A stretch of 27,070 bases of DNA from an uncultured Lachnospiraceae bacterium. Lineage in GTDB: Bacteria > Bacillota > Clostridia > Lachnospirales > Lachnospiraceae. The stretch is from contig USGM01000034.1 in NCBI GenBank assembly GCA_900554205.1, forward strand, positions 1-27,070. Direction: 5' to 3'. Position 1 is the stretch's first letter. Each line of letters begins with the position of its first letter. Below the pieces are notes generated by a model that did not search any database, had not been told where the DNA came from, and saw only the letters and a list, made by a program, of their open reading frames with translations. Both the position numbers and the translations under genes were made by a program. Below, piece after piece: positions 15,801 to 24,200 of the stretch.

Positions 15801-16092
15801 GTTTTTCCAGATAAGAATATCCGTTATAGATCGGAATAATGACATCCACAATCTCCCCGCTTGCAGCCGCCTCAGCCACATAGTCCGGCACCGCCTCCGG
15901 TTCATAGAAATTCTGCTCCAAAAGAGGCAGCATTCTGGGAAAACGCTCTTCCTTTTTCCAGATACCGACAATTTTCCCCTTAACCCTGGACAGCCCCCGC
16001 TTCCCCTTTTTCAGAAGGGCGATCGCTTTGGTGTCTTCCAACTTATCCTTATAAAATCTGCTGTTCTTTATCCTGATCCAAACCTTACTCAT
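12856..16092 (-). CDS. Three-domain glycosyltransferase (GT2-GT4-GT4-like)
   Basis: At 1078 residues this is a fusion of three transferase units. Residues about 78-330 are a GT2 domain (VDVIIPIYNGYSYLEKL, LVNTDTELSSGW near 168, FGEENDWCQRAVQKG). Residues about 350-700 are GT4-like (ILFINHCLGGGATKYL, a four-cysteine stretch CGMPDTAECEQC...AC, NIGLLGVFTVHKGGEF, SYTAEEIMKMGMPVATFDLG). Residues about 725-1078 are a second GT4-like unit (ILYVAEYISFSSRYRLEHL, DIDDYIFDY, GYYSGSNTHNRDF, KWMEAALVGVPTIGS). It is predicted to build several linkages of one surface polysaccharide. The ribosome site is weak (GGGAACAGAG). It lies 66 bp after exodeoxyribonuclease III with no terminator seen. Confidence 0.9.
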   Translation of the reverse strand: MSKVWIRIKNSRFYKDKLEDTKAIALLKKGKRGLSRVKGKIVGIWKKEERFPRMLPLLEQNFYEPEAVPDYVAEAAASGEIVDVIIPIYNGYSYLEKLFQDLPEAGMPCRFLLVDDKSPDERVHALERFFVEKHPNALLLENEENLGFVKSVNRGLKQARGHVALVNTDTELSSGWLARLMLPILRNPKVGSTTPYTNSGTIFSFPNFCYNNPIYRGLSVDVLDGYFKRVKPGNIEAPTGVGFCMGMNREAIARVGLLDAEKYTRGFGEENDWCQRAVQKGFHNVQVENLFVYHKHGGSFVSEEKQKLIESHKQILARDYPNYDAEVVQFIRRDKNRVLRQLLEILIDTHETKSILFINHCLGGGATKYLNERKAEFLADGCCVSTIAFNVKVPVWTFTFENNRGVQTYECWSMEEVLAVCGYFKFDELYVNELVSFAHLWDMQKVILKVRDSQTNCRLIMLMHDYFAICPSTNLMDGNLEYCGMPDTAECEQCYARKGYQTGYACPSRKVWVQNWKEFLKHFDEVRCFSGDTLARMKREFGDDLAYTLVPHQVSYLFPIHKTTKTTETLNIGLLGVFTVHKGGEFVKKLLKEIEDRQLPVRFRLLGRCEELDMKAFPEFSETGLYRREELVRLIFENDIDLFLLPSVCPETFSYTAEEIMKMGMPVATFDLGAPAERIRDYDKGLILRAPEGKRPMEIVPAKALEEILAFAEKLGISAQKSFSKRILYVAEYISFSSRYRLEHLREELLCQGVDGELTETGELEKRFEKAHNFGINWNEIGAVVIYRCRYMGCIPELIAEARKHKIRLVYDIDDYIFDYAGIRDLPFFHTEEYKDFEAYSELIHKCMEQMDGFLLSTDSLAAVTALEFPGKATYINRNAASAEMVILSNLAMEKKRCRDTFIMGYYSGSNTHNRDFELIEDVLLEFMKAHSEVRLKVVGCLELGSKFDGVKEQVIREGFMDWRRLPESIAEVDCNLMPLEDTIFQQCKSENKWMEAALVGVPTIGSMNRELEGATRQLENIILCRTAEEWREGLERLLADRTAAAEMAARARDYVLSHKTTLQRDQKLLDFVLGVEK

Positions 16093-16158
16093 CTCTGTTC
16101 CCGCTGCAAACCATCACTTTCCCGCAAATTATTCTGTCCGTATAAGTCCAATACCTCT

Positions 16159-16911
16159 TTAAGCCAGCGTCAGCTCCACAGGGCAATGATCCGACCCGTA
16201 AATATCTGTGTGGATAGCAGCGCCCAGCATACGCTCCTTTATCTGCTCCGACACAAGGAAATAGTCAATGCGCCAGCCTGTGTTTCTCACTCTCGCCTGA
16301 AAGCGGTACGACCACCAGCTGTACACCCCTTCCGTATCGGGGTAAAAATGACGATAGCTGTCCACAAAGCCGCTCTCCAGAAGCTCTGACATCTTCCCCC
16401 GCTCCTGATCGGTAAAACCGGCATTGTTGTGATTTGTCTTAGGATTCTTCAGATCGATCTCTTTATGTGCAACATTCATATCTCCGCAGACAATGACACC
16501 CTTTTCGGATGCCAGACGATTCAGATACGCCCTGAAAGCATCCTCCCATTGCATACGGTAATCAAGCCTTTTCAGTTCCTCCTGCGAGTTCGGCGTATAG
16601 ACATTTACAAGATAAAAATCCGGGTACTCAAGCGTGATGACACGCCCCTCATGGTCGTGCTCCTCAATGCCGATTCCATAGCTGACCTGCACAGGTTCAA
16701 GCTTTGTAAAGACAGCCGTCCCCGAATATCCCTTCTTTTCCGCATAGTTCCAGTACTGATAATAGCCCGGCAGCTCCATCTCGATCTGCCCTGCCTGCAG
16801 CTTTGTCTCCTGAAGGCAGAAAAAATCTGCATCCAGCTTTTCAAATATCCCCATGAAGTCTTTTCCCATCACGGCACGCAGTCCGTTGACATTCCAAGAA
16901 ATAAATTTCAT
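16159..16911 (-). CDS. xth: Exodeoxyribonuclease III / AP endonuclease
   Basis: The 250-residue enzyme cuts DNA at abasic sites and removes 3' blocking groups in base excision repair. All exonuclease-endonuclease-phosphatase landmarks are present: MKFISWNVNGLR, LQETKL with the metal-binding Glu, VNVYTPNS, CGDMNVAH, a WWSYRFQARVRNTGWRIDYFLVS segment and SDHCPV with the catalytic Asp-His. Length is normal. It starts 18 nt after the amidohydrolase stop with GGAAGG upstream, so the two are probably cotranscribed. The link to the glycosyltransferases downstream is only by position. Bacillus names the family exoA. Confidence 0.95.
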   Translation of the reverse strand: MKFISWNVNGLRAVMGKDFMGIFEKLDADFFCLQETKLQAGQIEMELPGYYQYWNYAEKKGYSGTAVFTKLEPVQVSYGIGIEEHDHEGRVITLEYPDFYLVNVYTPNSQEELKRLDYRMQWEDAFRAYLNRLASEKGVIVCGDMNVAHKEIDLKNPKTNHNNAGFTDQERGKMSELLESGFVDSYRHFYPDTEGVYSWWSYRFQARVRNTGWRIDYFLVSEQIKERMLGAAIHTDIYGSDHCPVELTLA

Positions 16912-16929
16912 TTTGCGCTCTCGCCTTCC

Positions 16930-18216
16930 TTATAAGAACTTGTCCAGTTCCCTCTCTGTTTCCTCATCCTTCCTTAACTTCGTACAGTCCACGAGTGCTC
17001 CGTTCGCCATAACCATGCTGACATGCCGGAGCGCCTTCAAATCCTCCAACGGGTTCTGCTTCATGGCGATCAGATCCGCACACATTCCTTCCTTAACCAT
17101 GCCGATATGATCTTCCATTCCGAGGATCGCGGCATTTCCCGCTGTCGCCGTATAGAGTGCAAAAGCATTGTCCACGCCACAGTATTTATGAAAATAGAAC
17201 AACTCCCGCCACATATCATAGTGTGTGATATACGGACATCCCGTATCTGTTCCGAGGCCGACCGGTATATTCTCCGCGAGGCATCTCTTCGCACAGTCCA
17301 CGATTCCCTTAAACACAATATTACCGTTATACTGCTGTTCTTCCGTCGCATGGCTGACGGAACGGTCAAACAAGGCATAGGGCAGTGCCGGAGAAATCGT
17401 CGTAACCAACGCTGCCCCTTTCTCCTTGAACAGCCGAATGATCTCATCATCCGGCTCCGCTCCATGTTCAATCGTATCTACGCCGTTTTCCAGAGCAACC
17501 CTGACTCCCTCCGTGCTTTCCACATGCGCCGCTACCTTCAGCCCACGCTTATGCGCTTCGTCACAGGCTGCCTTTACATATTCCGGCGGCATCTTAAGGA
17601 CACCGGGTTCGCCTCTCTTCGTGGCATCCAGCACACCGCCCGTAATCATCAGCTTAATGAGATCCGGCTTTGTCTCTGCGATCTTTCGCACATACGTCGC
17701 CGCTTCCTCTGCGCTGTTCGCCTCGTAGGCAAGGGAACCCGCCATATGTCCACCCGGCACGGAAACTGCCATATTCGCAGCGAGTATGCGCGAGCCGGTC
17801 TTCTTTCCGGCATTAATCTCGTCCCGGAGTCTGGAATCATAATCAAGGATGCCGCCAACGGTTCTGATTGTTGTCACACCGCTGTACACCTCCGGTCTGA
17901 CAAGGGCTGCGCATAAACCATAGGATAGTCTTCTCATCAGTCCGTTCGCTGTCACCTTTCTGACCAGCTTTCTGACATCCTGCGGCTTCTTCTTTGGTTT
18001 TCCCGTTCCCGGAATATGGACATGTAGATTGATCAGCCCCGGCATGATATACTGCCCTGCCAGATCAATTACCTGATACCCATTCAGATCGGTTCCTTCG
18101 TTCCGGATAGCGGTAATTGTTTTTCCTTCAACAAGAATTACCTTCCCTGTCTGCGGCTCCATCTCCCTGCTTCCATCCAGAATCACTCCATGAATCAGCG
18201 CATATCCCTTGCCCAT
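16930..18216 (-). CDS. Metal-dependent amidohydrolase
   Basis: This 428-residue protein belongs to the amidohydrolase superfamily group containing imidazolonepropionase and Xaa-Pro/Xaa-Arg dipeptidases. Metal ligands are visible in order: His65 and His67 (INLHVHIPG), Lys188 (IKLMITGG, probably carboxylated), His231 (AAHVEST), His251 (TIEHGAEP) and Asp324 (GLGTDTG). No signal peptide, so it is cytoplasmic; the substrate, likely a cyclic amide or dipeptide-like compound, is unknown. The reading frame is open upstream to 18378, but that part overlaps the giant surface-protein gene and is not protein-like. The ATG at 18216 has AAGGAG 11 nt upstream, and its own promoter lies at 18262-18290. Confidence 0.88.
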   Translation of the reverse strand: MGKGYALIHGVILDGSREMEPQTGKVILVEGKTITAIRNEGTDLNGYQVIDLAGQYIMPGLINLHVHIPGTGKPKKKPQDVRKLVRKVTANGLMRRLSYGLCAALVRPEVYSGVTTIRTVGGILDYDSRLRDEINAGKKTGSRILAANMAVSVPGGHMAGSLAYEANSAEEAATYVRKIAETKPDLIKLMITGGVLDATKRGEPGVLKMPPEYVKAACDEAHKRGLKVAAHVESTEGVRVALENGVDTIEHGAEPDDEIIRLFKEKGAALVTTISPALPYALFDRSVSHATEEQQYNGNIVFKGIVDCAKRCLAENIPVGLGTDTGCPYITHYDMWRELFYFHKYCGVDNAFALYTATAGNAAILGMEDHIGMVKEGMCADLIAMKQNPLEDLKALRHVSMVMANGALVDCTKLRKDEETERELDKFL

Positions 18217-18261
18217 ACCAACAGCATCTCCTTCGTAACCTGATTTCAAACATCTGCTTCC

Positions 18262-18290
18262 ATTATATACAACATTTGCTATTTTGTCAT
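18262..18290 (-). promoter_or_regulatory. Promoter of the amidohydrolase gene
   Basis: ATGACA (18285-18290) and a perfect TATAAT (18262-18267) are 17 bp apart on the minus strand. The -35 hexamer is inside the last codons of the giant surface-protein gene. Transcription would begin near 18255, 40 bp before the start codon. No terminator separates the two genes, so some readthrough is also likely. Confidence 0.7.
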
Positions 18291-21200
18291 CAGGGACATG
18301 CCGTCCTTTTTCTTTTTTACGAAGAGAATGATACCTGCCGTGGCGATTACCACAACACCGCCGATGAGCACGAACCACAGAGGGCTTGCACTCTTCGCCT
18401 CCGCATCCGTCTGGGAGGCAATGTCCTCCTTCGGATTCTCCGTCCCTGACGGTTCCTCCGTGCTCTCAGGGCTTTCGGGCACCGTCGGCTCCTCCTCCAC
18501 CTTTGCCATGGACTGTACGTCAATCACAATCGTGTAATCGGATGCGTGGGTAAATGTAAGATCCACATTGCCCTCTGCATCGATTTCACCAGCACAGACA
18601 AATTCCAGCTCGCCGGACTGTCCGTTGTAGTAGAACAGGTTTGCATACAGACCCGCATTCTTTGCCTCCATGTTGACGGTAAGAACCGCCTTAAAGCCAA
18701 ATTCTCCGTCATAGGCAAGCGTGAGATTAATAGAGTACCTTTCTCCGGTGACGTTGTTGATTACCTCCACCGGAATCGTCTGTCCTGCTTTTCCGCCGAA
18801 GGTCACGCCAAAGTTAATGTCCTTTACCTTGTCTGCCTCCACGTCATTGCCGTTGATGCTCCATGTGATGTTGTCTCCCATATCCAGTACGAGCGTAACA
18901 TCCCTTCCTCTGATCTGCTCAAAGATATTTCCGGGAACCGTCGTTGATCCGTTCATATCGACTGTGACGGTCTCTCCCTCCTTCACTGCATCCAGTTCGC
19001 CGCGGATGACCTCCCAGCCCTCCTTGCCGTCAGCCCCTTTGATAAAGGGCTTTTTGGTGTCGGGAAGACTAGCACTGCCCGGATTTGTGTCGTTCTGACC
19101 GCCGGACAGCTTTGCAATGCTCTCCGTATAACTGTGTCCGCAGCTGCCGCAGGTATAGGTGGTGACGCCCTCCTCCGTGGTCGTCGGCTGCTTCGTCACC
19201 GCTGACGTATAGCTGTGTCCGGTCGCCGCGATAACCGCGCCTTTCTCGACGAGTCCGCCGCATACCTTACAATAGGTATCACCGGCACTGCCCTCTGCCG
19301 TACAGGTTGCTTCCCTCTTATTGCGAAGCTCTGTCTGTGCATGTTCGCAGGCAGACCTTGTGACCGCTACCTCGACACTCTCCGTCTCATAGTTGCCCTT
19401 GTCTGATCCTGTGTAGAGCGCTGTCGCAGTGACCGTCACGCCCACTTCAAGTGTCCTGTCAATATCCGATGCCTGCCATACCCAGTCTGCGGGCAGCGGA
19501 ACATCGCTTATCTTCGCGCAGCTGTATGCCACATTTCTTACATTTCCCGGCATATTCGGTGCAGTCTTTGCCCTTTCAACCGTCACCGGTACTTTAACAA
19601 CAGCCGGCTCATAGCTTGCCGCATCCTCGCCCGTAGGTATGAACCTTGCCTCATAGCCATTGTTTCCGACCGTCGGGATGACAAGCTCCGGATCATCATA
19701 ATTCCACACCCAGTAACCCGATACTTCCTTCTCTGTTCCACCGACGCAGGCGGTTGCCTTGCCGTTCTCTCCTTCCACCCTCAGTGAAACATTCAAAATG
19801 CTCCTGTCAGGGCTGTAGATGACATGATCCGTCGCAGGAGGCGTTACCGTCGGAGTCTCCTTTATCACAACGACCGATACATGCCCCGTCAATCCCTCAT
19901 ACGCTGCCGTGTCATCCGGTGTGAAACGCCATTCCGCCTCAATCGTTCCCACCGCCGGCACCATATCCGGCAGCTCCCACGCAAGGGCTCCGGGCACCTC
20001 TGTCTCCGTATCCTGCTTCACAAATACCGCCCTGTCCGCGCCTGTTGTATTCAGAGACAGATCCTTCAGCTTCGCGCCATAGCGCAGCACATCCCCACCT
20101 GTGCAAAGGACTTCACTGCCGCTCTTTAATTCTACCGTCCACCTGTCTGTAAGAACAACCGTGAGCGTATACTCCGCATCCGCATAGTTCTCCATGGTCG
20201 CCGTCACCGTAAGCTTTGCCGTCTTTCCATTCATTGCGCTGTCAGCCGTGCTCTTCACCTGATAACTCAGCTTACCGTCCGCATCGACCGCAGTCGCTCC
20301 GAAAAGGCTATCCGCGTCCTCTACCCCGGTGATGGCGTAGCTCGTCGCGCCCTTATCCTCCGGCAGTCTGCCCGCAATGTCAACGGCAGCATCCCTGCCC
20401 TTCCGATAGGCAACCTGGACCGTATCCCCCGCCAGTACGGGCGCTGCCGCCTTGCTTATGGTAAATGCCACCGGGACGCTTGTGATTCTCGCGTAGTTCT
20501 CTGTTTCCTCCACATACGCCTTGACATAATAGCTTCCGGCCGATTTCGGCGCAGTGCTGCTGTATGCAGATTCCTCCGGCTCCGTCTCACCGGTCTTTGC
20601 CGCATACAGATACTCCGTCACGCCGAACTTTGCCGCCGCCAACGGTCTGGGTGTGTTCCCGTTATAGGTGTAATCCGCGCAGCTTAAGAGCGTTACAAAT
20701 GTATTTACCGTCCGGGTTATGACAAGTTCTCCGTGACCCGGGATGCTCCAGTTATCGCTGCTGTCCAATCCCATGAAGTTCACTCTGTAATTTTCATTGT
20801 TCCAGCTGCCGTTGATCTTATAGGTTCCCACACGGGACATCCTGTTCGCATCTGTCGTCAGTACAATTCCCAGATCCTTTTCGGTATCACAGGGAGCCAG
20901 TTCATCAGGTTTTACAATGTAGCCAAAAGCAGAGTCTATATCTCCGTATCTTCTTGTCACGCGCTGGATGCCCACCGTTATTTCCTTTTGAGCGACCTGC
21001 GGCACGACCTTACAGTCCACAGTGCCATATTTTTCCGCACCTGCTCCTGCCGGGGTGAAGGTCAGACTGTATGCCTGAGTGTCCTTGTACGCCGGATACA
21101 CAGCCTCCTGCGCCGCATCCGTGACGCTCCATGTTCCGGTCAGAACGATTTCACTGCCCTCTGCCGTGACGACTTTCGCATTGCCGGACTGTATCATAGC

Positions 21201-24200
21201 CTTCAGTGTCTCTCCATAGGTGCCGGAGAGAGCCGGGGCCGTCTCGATGTAAGGCTTTGTCTTCTGTGTTGTAAAGTTGATGCCTACCACATCTCCCTCA
21301 TTTTCCGCTGCATCCTCCGCCGCTGCATACAGGTAATAGGTCGTGTTGGCGCTAAGTCCTGTAAATGTAAGGGTAAGCAGATCTCCCGCCTCCTCTGCCG
21401 TCACAGGCTTCGCCACACAGCCTTGCTGGCTCTTCAGTCCTGCAAGGCTCTCAACCGAGCCATCGGCAGAAAGATCCGTCGTGGAAAGCACATAGTAACA
21501 GGTTGCCGCCTTGTTCACGCGAAGCTTCGCTGTCGCGGAGGTATCCTGCAGCTCCTCCGCACCGGAGGGCACAAACAGTTCAGCCTTCGGACTGGTATGA
21601 TCCACAACGATACCGTCTGAGCAGATAAAGGCGCTGCGATTGCCCGCCCGGTCCACCGCATAGGCGTAAACTACCATATTTCCTTCCGTCTCCAGCCTAA
21701 ATTTGCCATCCGCTGCCTCCGTGAAGCTCAATGCTTCAAGCGCATTCGCCGCAAGTGCTGTGTAGTTTTCCTTATCCGTCACGGTATCTACATAATAGAA
21801 ATAGCGCAATCCGCCGGAAAGGCTGTCTTCCGCCGTGATCGTCACATCCGCAGACTTTGTGCAGAGTCCGAAGTCAATATTGCTCTGCAGCTGCTTCCAT
21901 GAACTGTCCTTGATACGAATACCGGCATTTTCTCCAAAGACCGGCGCACTTCTGTCGATCCTGACGACAAGAGACTTCTCATCAGATACCGTTCCGGTCG
22001 TCGTATTCTTCAGATAATAGGAAACGGTCGTTCCCGCAGCGCTGCTGCTCTCGCTGTCCACGGTAAAGCTTGCTGTGAAATTGCCATCCTGCGCCTGACA
22101 GACAGTATAACCGTCCGGCGCAGTGATCGTCACCGCATCCTTCGTCCAGTCCTCCGTAGATGCCGTTGCCACCGCGGATGCCTCCGGATTCAGCACCCGG
22201 TGAACCAGAACCGGTGCTCCGGCACTGTCCACGAGATATGCTCCGTTAAACTGCTCCTCGTACACATAAATGCTGTCACCCTGCTCTGCATTGTCCGGAA
22301 TCACAAGCGTTGCAGTTCCGTTCTTATCTGCATCGCCTGTAAGTGCCTTTAATCTTCCATAATAGGTTATTGTTCCGTTCACATCCTCCACGACTGCGGA
22401 GAGATAACGGTTTTCTCCGGTTCTCGCATTGGTATAGCTGATGGTCAGTTTGTTCTCATTTTCCAGCTTCTCTCCGGATGCCTCAAACTGCGTGGCAATG
22501 GAATCGATCATCGTGATCTTCCACTCGGTGTTGCCCTCCGGCACAGAAAAAGCCGCCAGTGCTCCGTCTGAGCCACCGTTATTCTTGCCGCCGATGGCGG
22601 AAAGGAACCATATTTTAGAGAAAAGTATATTTGCTGCGGGGCGCATCTGCGCCTCCTCATCTCCCAGAGTATTTGTAAACCTATAGCTTCCGTCGCTGTT
22701 TATCTGCGCATAATGATACGAATGATCGTACGCGGCGGTACCGCTGTGCTTGCTGCTCTCCTGCCAGTTCCGCAGCCAGTACTTCTCCCCTATGGCTCTG
22801 TCCTCCGCACTTGCAAAGCAGCCGTCGGTTTTCGTCAGAAAGCTCGAGCCGCTCCATGCCAGGATCTCCTCGTCTTCCAGTCCGACTTCCTCTACTGAGG
22901 GCAGAAACAGCTTGTGCTGTTGCAGATTTGTGTACAGAAACTTCGCTCCGCCCTCATTACTTGCATCCGCCCTGTCAAAGCCATAGGATTCTGCATTGCC
23001 TGCATCAAACGACGCATTCATGTCACCCTTGGTTTTCCTTGTCGCCATCAGCAGTTCGCACTCCTGAGAAGTCAGTTTCTGTGCATACTTACCCTCCAGA
23101 AAGTCCTGACACCATCCGTTGAGTGCGCCTCCTGAATATTTCAGCGCTGTCCTCCATTCATATTTGCCGTTTCCGTCCACATCCACATAATATCCACTGT
23201 GGCGGAGCCCCAGTCCATTCTTGCTGATTACAAACATACCGTCTGTCGTCTTCACATTCGTGTGTTCGGCATCCAGCACCCGCCATGCGACCGGTGCACC
23301 ATTATAGCTCGCATCATCTGTATAATCAGGGTCATAGGTGCCAAAGTATACAATATGCCCATCCTTGATCTGACTGAATATTCCGGTATTACTCTGGGAA
23401 CCGTCTCCGGCGATCGTAAATTGAGCCACAGAATCCTGTGTGCGGTACCATGCGGTATCGCCCTCTTCCCGTTCCTTTACAATGTAATAGGACACGGAAT
23501 GGCTTCCCACCTCTGAATAATACAGGAATTTCACCGCATTCTCCGGTACAACTCCGCCCACGCAGAGCAGCATTCCTTCCGGGGCAGCCAGCTTTACTCT
23601 GCCCACATAGCTGCCTTCCGCATCCTGGGTCCCCTCAAGTACTGCCTCCGCATCCGCAAAGTATTTGATCGACCATTTGCAGAGGCGGTCGTCCGGCTCC
23701 TTCTTTTCCAGCTCATAATTCCCTTTATCAGCTCCAAACAGTGTGCGGGATACCGCATTCCAGTACTCTCCAACCGTTTTCCGCTTATCTGCCGGAAGTT
23801 TCCGGTCGTATTGGCTGCCATTCACATAATACTCATTTGTTGTGTCAAATTGGAGTTGAACGACATCCCCCTTCACTACATTTGTAGGTTTCGGATCAAT
23901 AAGATATTCCGTTTCCGGAGTGGTGTAATAAAATTCCGTCTGTCCCCAATCGATTCCAACCGGTCTTTTCGTCACGGTTACTGTCATCACATCACCGGTC
24001 AGCGTAAGACCGTCAACCGTTGCCTCGACCCGGTAAACATGCTCACCCGCCGCAAGCTTTAGGGGCGTTGTATAGGAACTTGTTGCCGCTCCGTCGATGA
24101 CTGTCTCATTGTCATACCACGCCCATGTCACACCATTCTCGACAGGATTACCATCCGCATCTCTTAAAACAGCAGCCACTTTATTCCGGGTCTCACCGTC

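Noticed and set aside
18217..18378. N-terminal extension of the amidohydrolase
   Set aside because: The extra 54 codons overlap the end of the giant gene and the promoter at 18262-18290, and the residues do not look like an amidohydrolase; the ATG at 18216 has a ribosome site.
18300..18400. LPxTG sortase signal at the end of the giant protein
   Set aside because: The helix and lysine tail are there, but no LPxTG or close variant precedes them.
20733..21620. 295-codon plus-strand frame inside the giant surface-protein gene
   Set aside because: Antisense shadow of a well-supported coding region, with Cys/Arg/His-rich composition not seen in real proteins.
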